From: Rapana venosa
Taxonomy: Eukaryota > Mollusca > Gastropoda > Neogastropoda > Muricidae
Direction: 5' to 3'
Length of the DNA: 64,000 bases
Assembly (NCBI GenBank): GCA_028751875.1
Contig: CM054140.1
Location: forward strand, 31,318,393 to 31,382,392
In this document: positions 18,801 to 28,148 of the stretch, piece after piece
Numbering within the stretch: the stretch's first letter is position 1
Layout of the letters: every line of letters begins with the position of its first letter
Notes under the pieces: model-generated
What the model saw: the letters and a program-made list of their open reading frames with translations, nothing else
What the model was told of the DNA's origin: nothing
The model's database searches: none
Made by a program: the position numbers and the translations under genes

Positions 18801-21391
18801 ATCATTTTCACCCAGATACTCTGTTTGGTTTTGAAGACTCGCATCCAGAGTTGTTGCATTCCCAGTATGGTTTTGTGTGTGTGTGGTTTTATTTTTTGGT
18901 GAAGAAGGGAAAGTTTTGCATGTTTATTTAGCTTGTTTTTTTTTTAAATGAAGAAATCTAGCTAGAACTGAATTGTAACTGGAAGAGATCTTTCAGCTTT
19001 GTGTGTGTTTGTGTGTGTGGCTCTGTGTGTGTGTGTGTGCAAATTTTTGTTTTAATTTAAACATCTATTAATGTCTGATTCGGCTGGTTAAAAAGAATGA
19101 GGAAATTGACATACGGTAAAAAAATGACCTCAAGACCCAATAGGATTTGTGTGTGTGTGTTCTTGTAAAGTACATTTTAATTTGAAGTGAAACTTGTTTT
19201 CTGTTCATAAACTGTTACCGGCTATTTATTTTTCAGTGCTTCAGGGTGCCCAATTGCCGCAATGAAGCGAGCAATGTTCAGAAAACAGACTGCAAGAAGT
19301 GGTGAGTCAGCAGTGAAAGGGAACATGTGCCTCTGTGTGTGTGTGTGTTCTATCGAGTGTGTTCTATTGATTTACTGTCTACTGTCTCTTCTCTCAAAAG
19401 TGATATATTAGAAAAATTGTGTTGGAAGTAGAAAAAATTGTATGACAGTCAAGGAATTTGTGTGTGCATATATGCACATGTATGTGTGTGTGTGTAGAAG
19501 TTGAGTAAAAAATTTGATGATTATTATACATTTGTCAGGGCAGTCTTCTTCATCAGTTTAACTTTTATTCGCTACAAGGAAATTTCAATATACACATATA
19601 CTAATACATTGGGAAAAAGGAATAAGGTGGGGGGAAAAGGAAGATAGATGAAGTATTTATCATCATCATCATCATTATTATTGCTGTTCTCATCACCATC
19701 AGTATTAAAAAACTATTTAGCATTTAAGGGGGGTGGGTGGGGGAAGGACTAAACTAACATGCAAACTGCGTTAACATACTCGCATAACTAAAGCTGTGGT
19801 TTATGACATGGTTTTCTTGTGAATGCTGGGTGGTGAACTACTTGTTTGGTTGTGGTTGTCCTCTCCCTGCCTCAGATGTGCATGTGGTGGTGGTGCCAGA
19901 GACAGACAACCCCGTCAAGAAAGTCATCTCCACCTGCACAGAGAAAGAGCTCCTCAGGATTGTGGCCCAGAACTGTGCCAGGGGTCAGTACTGCCCACTT
20001 TTGTTGTTCACCTTTTTCTTCTTCTTTTTAAAAAATAAATTTTTTTTTTTTTAATGTTTTAAATTCAATATATCTTATTTTAAAAGAATGGGCCTGACTT
20101 TGTCAGATGCTTAACGGCAGCGCAACGCATTTTCAATCATATCATAGACAACAGTTACTGTCTGAACGTTTGACGAAGAAGAAAAAGAAGTTGGTTTTTT
20201 TTAGTTCTTGATTAATTCATCTACTTATCGAAAAGGATCAAATTCTTTCCTTTCTTTGTTGAGTAAGTGGAGCAGTTTTGTTGGTTGCAGTTGCTGCAAT
20301 GTGCATGTTTTATAAGAATGTTAACTCAGCTAGTTTTCCCCACTTTCAGCCGCTATCCATTCCGTCCTATGCCAGCCCAGCTGGGGCCATTATAGCAGGA
20401 ACTGGCCTCACCTGGACTTGGTAAAAGGAAGGTGGCGCTAATTTTAGAACTGGGCTATGGACCCTTGACTAGTTATGCTGGATTTGCATGCTGTGTTAAA
20501 CATCTTGATAGTGTTGATGTTTCAGATAGAGAATAGTGTTGATGTTTCAGAGAGAGAATGGTTGCATTTTTTGGGTAAGCTTGTTAGACTGAAATAACAG
20601 GTTCAGTAGAAAGGTTATAGACGGGTTTTCACAGACTTTTGTGGACTGAAAACTGTAAATCCTAAGTCAAGTAAGAATGTGTTACATTTTTGCAGTGTTG
20701 CTGTTGCTGTTGTACTGATGACCTTTTTGTATAGTCAGTTGCTACTGTCTGCCTCACTAGTCTGTTAAGTTTAGGTCATGTGGTCGCTGCACTGATAAAA
20801 ACATCAGTTCCTTCCATTTGTGGCAATCATATAAAGATCTCTTACCTGTGTTATTTTCCATGGGAAGATGCTGATGCTGTGTGGGTATGTGTGTGTGCGA
20901 GTGTGTGTGTAAATGGGTGAGTGTGTGTGCATGTGTGCGCGTGCTTGAGTGAGTGTATGTGTGTCTATGTGTACACACGAGTGCATGCATGTATTCTGGC
21001 ATTCATCTACCGACATACATTTAACAGAGATCAATCACACTCACTGTTTTGTTGCTCAGAGTTGGACCAGAAACTCCATCCCCTGGTCATGGCAACAGAT
21101 GGGATGAACGAGGAAGATTTTCTGATGGCTAACCCGGAACAACTCTGTCCTGATGATCGACCCAGGGCACGCAGCACTGCTGCAAACCAATCGTTGCCAC
21201 AAGCCCCTGTCCTCAAGCGGCCCAGAATGACCCTAGTCGACAGGCTTCCTGATTCCACACGACCCAGTATCTTGAGGCGACACACCTGCAAGTCCAAGAG
21301 GAACTACTTGTTTGATCCATCTTTGCGTGAAGAGATAAAAGCAGACCCGATTTATGTTGACAGTGGTAGTGGAGGGAGTGATATAGAGTAA
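6787..21391 (+). CDS. MYT1/ST18-like CCHHC zinc-finger transcription factor (11 exons)
   Basis: Exons: 6787-6805, 7414-7465, 9119-12380, 14953-15019, 16478-16518, 17594-17618, 18123-18167, 18690-18752, 19237-19301, 19876-19983, 21060-21391. All junctions agree in phase; allowing one missing base near 10612 the coding length is 4080 nt, 1359 aa. The N-terminus is basic (MGRRRQE, then KRTRSGKF), followed by a long Ser/Pro/Gln-rich, probably disordered region with repeats. Two zinc fingers follow: C1114-x4-C-x4-H-x7-H-x5-C1138 (CRTPGCDGTGH, HRSTSGCP) and C1172-C1196 (CPIQGCTGKGH, HRSASGCPIAA). This spacing and the GH, HRS and SGCP signatures are those of the MYT1/ST18/MYT1L family, nuclear DNA-binding factors of neural and endocrine differentiation. 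Only two fingers are present, against six or seven in vertebrate members. The C-terminal 150 aa are unrecognised. The PCMTD neighbour supports the family call. Alternative: another CCHHC protein (L3MBTL-type), less likely because no MBT or SAM domain is seen. Confidence 0.82.
7414..7465 (+). CDS. MYT1-like gene, exon 2
   Basis: A 52-nt exon coding RSTSRTEELSSSQVKPG, bounded by accacag and gg|gtaagt. It enters with two bases and leaves with two, matching both neighbours. It is Ser/Thr-rich with no domain. Confidence 0.68.
8400..8590 (+). mobile_element. RTE-type LINE 3' tail remnant
   Basis: The plus strand translates with breaks to GDERKRWTDNINKWTWEQVG then HDLGLCSG and CKWRQPVEW, which resembles the R-KRW-DNI-EWTG ending of RTE-like RT proteins. 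Non-functional. Confidence 0.55.
8646..8938 (+). mobile_element. tRNA/5S-like SINE copy in intron 2 of the MYT1-like gene
   Basis: Full-length copy: A-box head at 8648-8672, 5S-like block at about 8690-8735, tail of tacctta units. Very close in sequence to the copies at 1.0-1.6 kb and 2.7 kb, so it is probably a recent insertion. Confidence 0.82.
9119..12380 (+). CDS. MYT1-like gene, giant exon 3 with internal repeats and a one-base frameshift
   Basis: A 3.26-kb exon (about 1087 aa) opening after ttgtttcag. It begins KRTRSGKFIGVDE, followed by alternating acidic stretches, a Cys-rich block of CTCED repeats (9490-9715), HPDSVP/QPV repeats (10075-10230), a block of 27-aa repeats with the core QNVQPPEQSPVPKKP (about 10530-11170), and degenerate Ser/Gln/Pro repeats to about 12050. 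The reading frame changes at 10611-10614, where one C of the repeat unit is missing; both sides are otherwise open. The last codons read KYTIK plus one G, then GCAAGT (a GC-type donor). Composition predicts a disordered region. No catalytic domain is visible. Confidence 0.8.
9490..9715 (+). repeat. Exonic Cys-rich CTCED repeats
   Basis: Three perfect or near-perfect 24-bp units (CTCEDTKH twice, then CTCEDIKP) flanked by variants CSCG, LCCADTK, CSEDVK, CTCEDIK and CSCE. They give more than a dozen Cys in 75 residues of the MYT1-like exon 3. Confidence 0.85.
10530..11170 (+). repeat. Exonic 81-bp repeat (27-aa protein repeats)
   Basis: Copies of ctgaacag recur every 81 bases from about 10617 to 11103. 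The preceding interval (10537 to 10617) is 80, marking the lost base. The protein core is QNVQPPEQSPVPKKP. Weaker copies extend on both sides. Confidence 0.88.
12424..13391 (+). repeat. Minisatellite of about 42 bp, about two dozen copies
   Basis: The unit reads atctgatttgaacagcaaaa then cacaatgcttttagttttt. It starts 44 bp after the GC-type donor of the MYT1-like exon 3, inside intron 3. Copies become more diverged and AT-richer towards the right end. Confidence 0.9.
13747..13990 (+). mobile_element. tRNA-derived SINE-like element
   Basis: Pol III-like boxes: cacgtggtcgagtgttaggc (A-box region) and ggtggttcgatctcg (B box), followed by about 190 bp of unrelated body. The flanks are AT-rich. 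Only one copy is seen in this window, so the family assignment is tentative. Confidence 0.5.
14485..14670 (-). mobile_element. LINE 3' terminal coding remnant
   Basis: The minus strand codes WTPEGRRKKGRPKATWRRTV and ESEMKAMQHSWGSV then AQDRQEWKRFVAAL, the standard C-terminus of RTE/CR1-like RT proteins, ending with a simple (ATC)n tail at 14468-14490. Heavily 5'-truncated. Confidence 0.72.
14953..15019 (+). CDS. MYT1-like gene, exon 4: first half of CCHHC finger 1
   Basis: Flanked by tgtcacag and CGAAG|GTGAGA. It codes GICRTPGCDGTGHISGAYSY followed by HR, giving the two Cys and two His ligands of finger 1. It leaves two bases (ag), completed by the next exon to Ser of the HRS motif. Its entry phase requires one base from exon 3, which selects the GC donor there. 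Confidence 0.85.
16478..16518 (+). CDS. MYT1-like gene, exon 5: end of CCHHC finger 1
   Basis: A 41-nt exon after gtttgcag with an att|gtgagt donor. It supplies STSGCPRKANLPRH: the SGCP motif and the last zinc-binding Cys of finger 1, then a basic linker. Confidence 0.82.
16645..16855 (+). mobile_element. Dispersed repeat family 'C'
   Basis: It shares agactataaac.gaggcccc, gttccgcttttcg, agagtaggccattgtg, acatggggattggat and gcttattccattatcctc with copies at 23455-23665 (+) and 31468-31682 (-). About 210 bp long, with no coding capacity. Confidence 0.75.
17385..17575. repeat. (ATT/ATC/GTT)n trinucleotide-rich stretch
   Basis: Imperfect trinucleotide repeats end about 20 bp before the acceptor of the 25-nt microexon, forming an extended pyrimidine/T-rich region in front of it. 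Confidence 0.85.
17594..17618 (+). CDS. MYT1-like gene, exon 6: 25-nt microexon in the inter-finger linker
   Basis: Bounded by ctgttgcag and CCAAG|GTAGGA. It codes WRDREFSPR across its junctions. At 25 nt it is one of the smallest exons here, and skipping it would break the frame. Confidence 0.68.
18123..18167 (+). CDS. MYT1-like gene, exon 7: linker before finger 2
   Basis: A 45-nt exon between tctctgcag and ctacag|gtaacc. It codes SSLVQDSYTEPFPY and ends with two bases of the Arg codon immediately before the first Cys of finger 2. Confidence 0.72.
18690..18752 (+). CDS. MYT1-like gene, exon 8: first half of CCHHC finger 2
   Basis: A 63-nt exon between gataccag and atcgcag|gtatgc. It codes CPIQGCTGKGHVNNKRTTHR with two Cys and two His ligands. 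It leaves 'ag', completed to Ser, the same split point as in finger 1. Confidence 0.84.
19237..19301 (+). CDS. MYT1-like gene, exon 9: end of CCHHC finger 2
   Basis: Between tatttttcag and agtg|gtgagt. It codes SASGCPIAAMKRAMFRKQ and TARS: the fifth ligand Cys with the SGCPIAA signature known from MYT1-family fingers, then a basic tail. Confidence 0.83.
19876..19983 (+). CDS. MYT1-like gene, exon 10
   Basis: Between ctgcctcag and agg|g|gtcagt. It codes DVHVVVVPETDNPVKKVIST followed by CTEKELLRIVAQNCAR. The segment could be partly helical, but I recognise no domain. Confidence 0.74.
21060..21391 (+). CDS. MYT1-like gene, exon 11 and stop codon
   Basis: Opens after gttgctcag. It codes ELDQKLHPLVMATDGMNEED and about 90 more residues, including a basic RRHTCKSKRNY patch, and ends acidic (SGSGGSDIE) at TAA 21389-21391. 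No family match. The two-base entry phase fits exon 10. Confidence 0.78.
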
Positions 21392-23454
21392 TCACTGTTA
21401 CAGAGAGAAAGTTCTGTTGGTATGTGTGGTGTGTTTTGTTTTGTTTTTAATTCTTTAGTTCTTGTTCCTCTGGTGTGTGATATTGCCTTTGGCATACTTG
21501 AAAAGAGACTTGTTCAAACCAAAGTTTTTAGGTATGAAGATTTGTGAAACTTCTGTTTTCTTATTTGAAACGAAGTCCTTGTTTTGAAAACCTGGGAAGA
21601 AAGGGACTCTTCGTTTTGAGTTTTTGCACGGGTAAAAGATAATTAGAATCTGATCATGGAATCTGTTTCAGTGATTTTTTTTGGGTGTGTGTTCAGAACA
21701 CTCTTTGTCTGTATGGAGTCAACAATCTTATTTTATGTTATTTTGAGCAGTCACACATAACCATGTTGTTGTAAAATAATGTATATGCACAATTATAATC
21801 CCTTTGTCCAGAAAATGATGTGGTTACTATGCAAATGGTATGATTCATGTTCATAGTATAATCAGTTGAGATCCTAAAGAATAGCCCAAACTGGGTTTAA
21901 AAAAAAATTACTTAAGATTGTTTTTCTTTGAAAAATGAGAACATTTGGGAAAAAAATTATGTGTTTTAGTTGAGGTTTTTTGAAATTCATTTACCTTTCA
22001 GAAGACATACTTTCATAGGTGCTTATCTAGTAGCAAAGTCACTGGAAGTTGGTTTTTTTCAAGAAATGAACACCCATTTTTAGTGGAAAAGACCATGCAA
22101 ATAGATTGTACGTATTCTTTTCTTGGCAGGGAAAGCTTCAAGGATTTTATATTTTATTTAGCCAGTCCACACAAAAAAAGGACATTTTGACATGGAAAAA
22201 AAGACATTTTGACCTTTGCAGAGTTACCTTTTTTGGCATTCTCTCATATCGCTGATTTGTTTTTTTTCCTGCTCCTTAAAAGTTCCTAGTCACAGGAGGA
22301 TCAGAAAAAGTGGACGCATACTGATTTGAATTTCTTGCTGTCTGTATGCATACTCATACTCATTTCTGATATTATGTTTGTAGTAGGGGGTTCTCTCTCT
22401 CTTTCTCTCTCTCTTTTCGCCTGCTTGTCTGCAAATGTTGTATCGGGTCCGTCTTTAGTTTCTTTGATTGTTGCTTGTTTCATTCGTTTAGATTGTAAAG
22501 TGTGTATTGTAAAATTGTGTATGTGTGTGTGTGTGCATACAATTTTACGTTGATATAGTGTAACCTCTCTGTATAACTTGCACACCTTAAAATTGGGAAG
22601 TAAATTCTGCACATTGTCTTGACCCCAATTTTTGGCAGAAAAATAATCACTGATACACACATGCAAAAGATGAAAGTCCATCATACATTCTATATTTCTG
22701 TCAGTTCTATTTGGCTAGAGAAACGCCAAACGATGCAGCAAACAATACAGGCTTTGCTTTGAGTTTTTTCAGTTGCTGGACCATCATCAGCTCAGTTGAT
22801 TTCTACGCAGAAGTGGTATCTTGTGTGGTGACTGTTCCACACACTTTGACGACCCCAGAGATACATAAACTCCCCTCCCTTCCCTGTACATTGTTCTCTC
22901 CTGTTTCCTGCCATACCAATAATTGTGATACGTATGTGGTTTGCAAGTGGGGGATTTGAGCAGGAAGGGAAGGGTAAAGAGGTCATTCGTTTTTTAAAAA
23001 CCCGCTTTGACAGATATATGTTTAAATCTGTGTATTAGGATTACGCGGTAGTTTTGTTTCTGTGTGTGTGTGTGTACGTATGTGTTTAATTTTACATGTG
23101 CATTTACGGGTTTTTATATGTTTTTCTGTTTGTCAGAAAGCTTTTATTGATTTTACTTTTGGTGGTGCTTTTTAACTGTACTATTTTGTAGCATGTTAAC
23201 TTTTCTGTGGGTGATGTACATATACTTCTTTCTCTGGTATAAAATCTGTGACGTTGCATGATGCTGTGTAGCCCATGGTGTCTGTTGTCGACTGGCTACA
23301 CTAGAAGACAATGCTTGGGACTTGTCTAATGCAATACCATGACAGACCACGGAAACCCTATCGCAGGGTGTTTACTCTTTGTGTAGGACAAACCACGCCA
23401 GGCTGGGCCTTTACTGGTCTGACATGGTCCACGTCTGCATCCTAAAAGCCAAGA

Positions 23455-23755
23455 GACTATAAACCGAGGTCCCGTGTGCGAACGCATGCAGAATATCTTG
23501 CGCACACGTTAAATCCTGTTCCGCTTTTCGAAAGAGTAGGCCATTGTGTGCCGGTGGGAACAGATGACAAAATTGACAAAACCGCATACACATGGGGACT
23601 GGATATAAAAAAAAAAAGCACCAGAGTGCTTATTCCATTATCCTCGATATAAAATAATATATAAAAAAATAAAATAAATCGTGTCACCTGAGCGCTTTGA
23701 TTTGTTGCTTTACAAGATTCAGCGCTATTTAAATTCCATACATTATTATTATTGT
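23455..23755 (+). mobile_element. Repeat family 'C' copy followed by the gcgctttgattt SINE tail
   Basis: 23455-23665 matches the family C body. 23690-23755 carries the agcgctttgatttgttgctt tail with (ATT)n seen at 61.05 kb. This suggests family C and the tail belong to one longer SINE. Confidence 0.7.
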
Positions 23756-25989
23756 TAAGTTTGTAGTCCAGCCAGCAGCTGAGGCCATGATTTGGGCTAA
23801 CACAGCATCTGAACAGTGCTACAGAAACACGGACGTATGCATTGAATTAGCGGCCTTCAGAGTTGATTCTGTTATTGTAATGTGAACACGGTTTGTTTCG
23901 TTTAAAAAAAAATTTTTTTAGTGTGACTGCTTATGATTAGATTACAAATGGTGGTTTGATTTTTCCTCATCTGGCAGGTGTTGAGGGAATGAGTCGTGTG
24001 TGTGTGTTGTGCATGGGTTATTTGCACAAAGATGTCAATGTGTTCATTTCTCAGAGGCAGCTCTCTTTAATCATTCTTTTTAACAGAATAAAAGCTAGCT
24101 GTTACTTTTATGTTCTGCTGTGCTGCATAGTGTCAAGCTTTTATCTTTATTTTTGGGGTAAGGTCCATATGTTTAGTTTTAATAAAATCACATCTTACCC
24201 TTTCTTTTATTCACTTATGGTGTGTGTGTGCGAGTGTGTGGTTTAGTCTGAATGTACTCTGTCAAGCCAATCACAACTGTAAAATGTGGTCAGTTGGATA
24301 GTTCATAGAGCTGGATTGGGTGTCCCATTTTTTTGTTGTTGTTGGGCATTGTTTTCGTAGTCTTCTAGACTTGACAAGAGGTGTTGTCTTTTTTCCCTTA
24401 GAATGTCACCAAGAGAGGTTGCAGGTATCTGATGCTTTTGATCGACTGTCTGTAAGGAGAGCTGTATTTTTAGCTGCTTCATGTGGTGAGTCATTTCCAT
24501 GATGGCCTACCTGGGAGGGGAGCCATTGAAATCTTGGTATGTCGGCTTGAGGTACGGAGTTAGAGAAGAATTTTGATGACAGAAATAATTTGGGGGTGAG
24601 AGTCGGTCCATTTTGGATAGATCGCAGGGTGGATCTGGAATAAGAGTAGACAGCTACTTTGGTGGGGAGGGGATTGATCCTATTAAGAAATTGCAGGCTG
24701 GTATGGATAGCTCAATCATTTCAACTGTGATGATAGTTGTAGATGGGAGTTTTACTGCATAATGGTTTTATTTTTTGCAAGTTTCAAAATAGATGACAGT
24801 GCTGGTCTCTGCGTTGTCAAGTGCTGATCCAGCTGTGTAGATTTTTAGTCATTTGGATAGTTAGTGGTAGGGAGGTCTTCAGTAACAGCAACTAGCAGGT
24901 GAAGGTTGTCTGGTTTTTGGTGAGACTAAGGATTTGGACGAGGAAATTCAAGCGGTACTTTTTTTCCAGGGAGGGAGAGGGTCTACAGATGCTTTGGTCA
25001 AAGCATGTCTGGTGTCCGACAGGATTTCTGCCTTGGAAGTTAGTGTACTGACAGAGTTGGCTATGTTATGTAATTTACTGACATGTAGGTATAGGGGATC
25101 CAGTTTTCACATGCTTTTTCAGTATAGGTGGGTGGGGGGCTGGGGCAGATGTATAAATGTAGCTGCTGGCGTCCTGCTTGGCTCTGTGCCAGAGGAGGAG
25201 GATGCATGCTTCATTGTGGACCACATGTATGGGAGCAAGAGTTTGGGAGGGCTGGGGCAAGTCTAGGTGCTGTGGATTTTATTGCGAGTAGATGATTTGA
25301 GCTGGGTGAGGGTGATGATGTTCAGTACTTGAATGCCAAAGAGACGGGAGCACATTAGACTTTGACTAGTAAGGTGAACCAGGGTGTGTCCGTTTTGTGC
25401 CCAGGGTTTGTGTCTAGTTGTGTGGATGAGGTTCAGTTGCCAATGCGTGTTACATTACTCGTATGAAGTTTTCTTAAAAAAGTGTTATGAATGTATGCGA
25501 GTGTGTGAGAGCATTATATCAAGCCATTTATTTTTGTTTGGCAGTGTTGACCCATTTTGGGAAAGGAAAAAGAATTCAAAGAACTGAAAGGTAGAAGTTC
25601 TATTCAGTGGTCAAACTGTTTGGCTCCAGTTTAACTGTATAAGTAGCAATAATTAGAACACGTTTTCCTGGATTTTGTTGTTGAGATAATGCTTCTCTGA
25701 CAAAGTGCTGCTCTTACAATTTTTTTGTTTATATGGTTTGATTTGGTCTCAATTGAAATGAAGTGATGAAGGTATTTTTAGTTTATTTTTGTTTTGCTTT
25801 GTTCATTATGTTTTTGTACGATCAGACTGAAATCATTCTCACTTTTAAATAAAACAAATGTTTTAACATGATTAATACATTGCTTGTCTGTCTTGAAAGT
25901 GTGCGCTTTTGTCATAAAATCAAACTTTCCCATTTGGAAATAATGAAGGTACTTCAAATTAAACCTGTAAATCTGAATGAAGGAACACT

Positions 25990-26240
25990 TTTTTTATTTA
26001 ACTTTTTCAGGATGCATGCTGGATATGTTGTTTCTGTAACCCTCTGGATGCTGGCATTATCTATAGGATCTATAACATGCATATTTGATCCTTTGCATTT
26101 GTATCTATACAAAGAGAAGGTACTGGCAGGTTTGCACTTCTCTTGGTTGTCCTGGTAGATTGTAAAAATTCTCACCCTTCATTCTTCAGACACTGCTGCC
26201 GAGGTTCAAACCCACAACCTCATGGGATTGGGTGGAAGTC
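25990..26240 (+). mobile_element. Dispersed repeat family 'D' copy
   Basis: It shares gcatgctggatatgtt, aggtactggcaggtttgcac, tggtagattgtaaaaattct and gccgaggttcaaacccacaa with the elements at 53.65 and 63.0 kb. Length about 250 bp; possibly a SINE. Confidence 0.65.
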
Positions 26241-26389
26241 ATGCAGATCGTCAAGTATGTGATTGCGGCTTCTAGGCAGATGTGGTGTTGCGCAAATGGA
26301 ATGTTCTGTCGCAGGATATTGTTTTTCAAAACTGCAACTTAAAAGAAAAAAGAAGAGATAAAAGAAATGCTGTTCTCATCACTATCAAT

Positions 26390-26690
26390 AGATGAAGATG
26401 GAGGGTCTGGCTGTAATGCACCGGCCTAGAAAGTGCAAAGTTGCAGGTTTCATTCTCAACTCCTGAGTGGATTTTGTTCCCAATCCCTAGACCAAGAGTG
26501 GTGGTCTGGGTGCTTTGTCTTTTGGATAAGACAAACCGAGATTCTGTGGGCAAAAATACATTGAGTGCACAGAAAAGAGCAACAAGAGATTTCTTGTTTC
26601 TGGCAAAATTCTGTTTAAAACCAACCAACCAACCAAAAAAAAACCCCACTCTCTTAGGAAAACAAATATGCCTTCAAACAGAAGGGGGAG
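26390..26690 (+). mobile_element. Diverged tRNA-derived SINE (same family as 60.6 kb)
   Basis: It shares blocks with the element at 60633: gaccaagagtggtggtctgg (the 60.6-kb copy differs by one base), agacaaaccgag, aacaagagat, ctggcaaaattct and ccactct. The head is diverged. It overlaps short ORFs that I do not consider genes. Confidence 0.6.
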
Positions 26691-28142
26691 GGAGGATGGC
26701 ACTGCACTAGTGGTAGCATGCCTTCCCTGGGTAGTGGCGCACAGTAGCACAAGAATACCACAATGCTAACATGGTGTCCCTTCTACTTCCTCCTTTGTCA
26801 TCATCGTTCATCCTTCAATGGCAAAGATAACCCAGACTCTCAGGCTTGCTTAGGTGTTCAGAAGTTCTGTGGGTCTGGAGGTGGGCTATGGGTCAGATCC
26901 AGGCCCTGAAGGCTGGCCCATACTTTGCATGCATGTGGGTGGGTGTTGCAGCAGGAGAGAAGGTGGCTTTAACTTCCACCTTATCTTTCCCAATGATTTA
27001 CATACATACCTAAATGCATGAAAACAGAGTCAAGCAAAGCATGCAGTAAGCCTTCATAATACGTCTGTGAGCACAATGTATAGGAATGTGCTGAATATTA
27101 CAAGAATGCAACAACAGAAACGAACAGAAGTCTTACACATGCTGATTGCAGTTTTCAAGGCAAAACATTTGACCCAATTTTTATTTCCAATAAACCACAC
27201 AAACCTATGTACAGAATATTGTATCACACATATTGTTTTTCAAGGGCTTCTCTTTATCTTCAAGCTATTGTATAATAAGTACAGGCAACATGTACTCACC
27301 CTCGGCAACAATGGTACTTCCAAACAGCACTGGATAATGTGCAGGTCACTTCATGACCTTTGGGTAATGAACCTCAAAAACAACTATGTACACTGTTGTT
27401 AAGGCTAGTTCAAAGGTTATACAGCTAAGGAATAAAATGAAGACTGGTCTGAATAATCAACTTCACTGAACTAGCTAAATCAAGTCCAGCTTGAATGGGT
27501 CGTCCATCTCCAACATAATTACTACATGAAACCAACGAAAGGATAATTATGATATATACACAGGCGCTTTTTTCCCTTTCTCCTTGTTCCAGACACTTTG
27601 TGTAAAATGATCATTCAACTGTAAATGCGAACTCGCGGAAAAGCGATCCTAGTGCAATGTAATCTCATGCTGAATGAAGTGATGACAGTGAACAAATCTT
27701 CATAATGATGGATACAACAAACTTTACACATGAAGATCATGACAAGCGCATTTATATTTATATTCTCCAATTCTAAAGACATAAATGGGTATGCAGTAAG
27801 CATGGTTGCACATGTACACAATGCTGCAATTTGCCCAACTGCAGATATGTCACAAGATGTCAAAAGTAAATAAATTCCATCATGATAATGCAGCTGGAAC
27901 ATACCACTTGAAGCAATTTCTTTTCTGGGTAAGAACATCCTTTTCATTAAAATGTCTTCAGTCTCAGATTTGTGTGACTGGGCATCAAACTTAAATTCAT
28001 TCATTTTTGAGAAACCTTTCTTGCTTTAAAAAAACAACCCAAAACTGTTCTACCAAGGATCGATCACCCCCTGGTCGCCAAGAATACATACAATAGAATC
28101 ACGTCCTGAAAATAAAAGACAGGAATTTTTCATAGCAATACC

Positions 28143-28148
28143 TTTATT
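28143..28148 (-). terminator. Candidate poly(A) signal for the PCMTD gene
   Basis: AATAAA on the minus strand, about 1.7 kb after the PCMTD stop codon. Other copies occur further on, and nothing here fixes the cleavage site. Confidence 0.25.

Noticed and set aside
24934..25266. 110-codon ORF in a GC-richer patch
   Set aside because: No recognisable motif, no splice partners, and it lies in a convergent intergenic interval. May be an old mobile-element piece; not supported as a gene.
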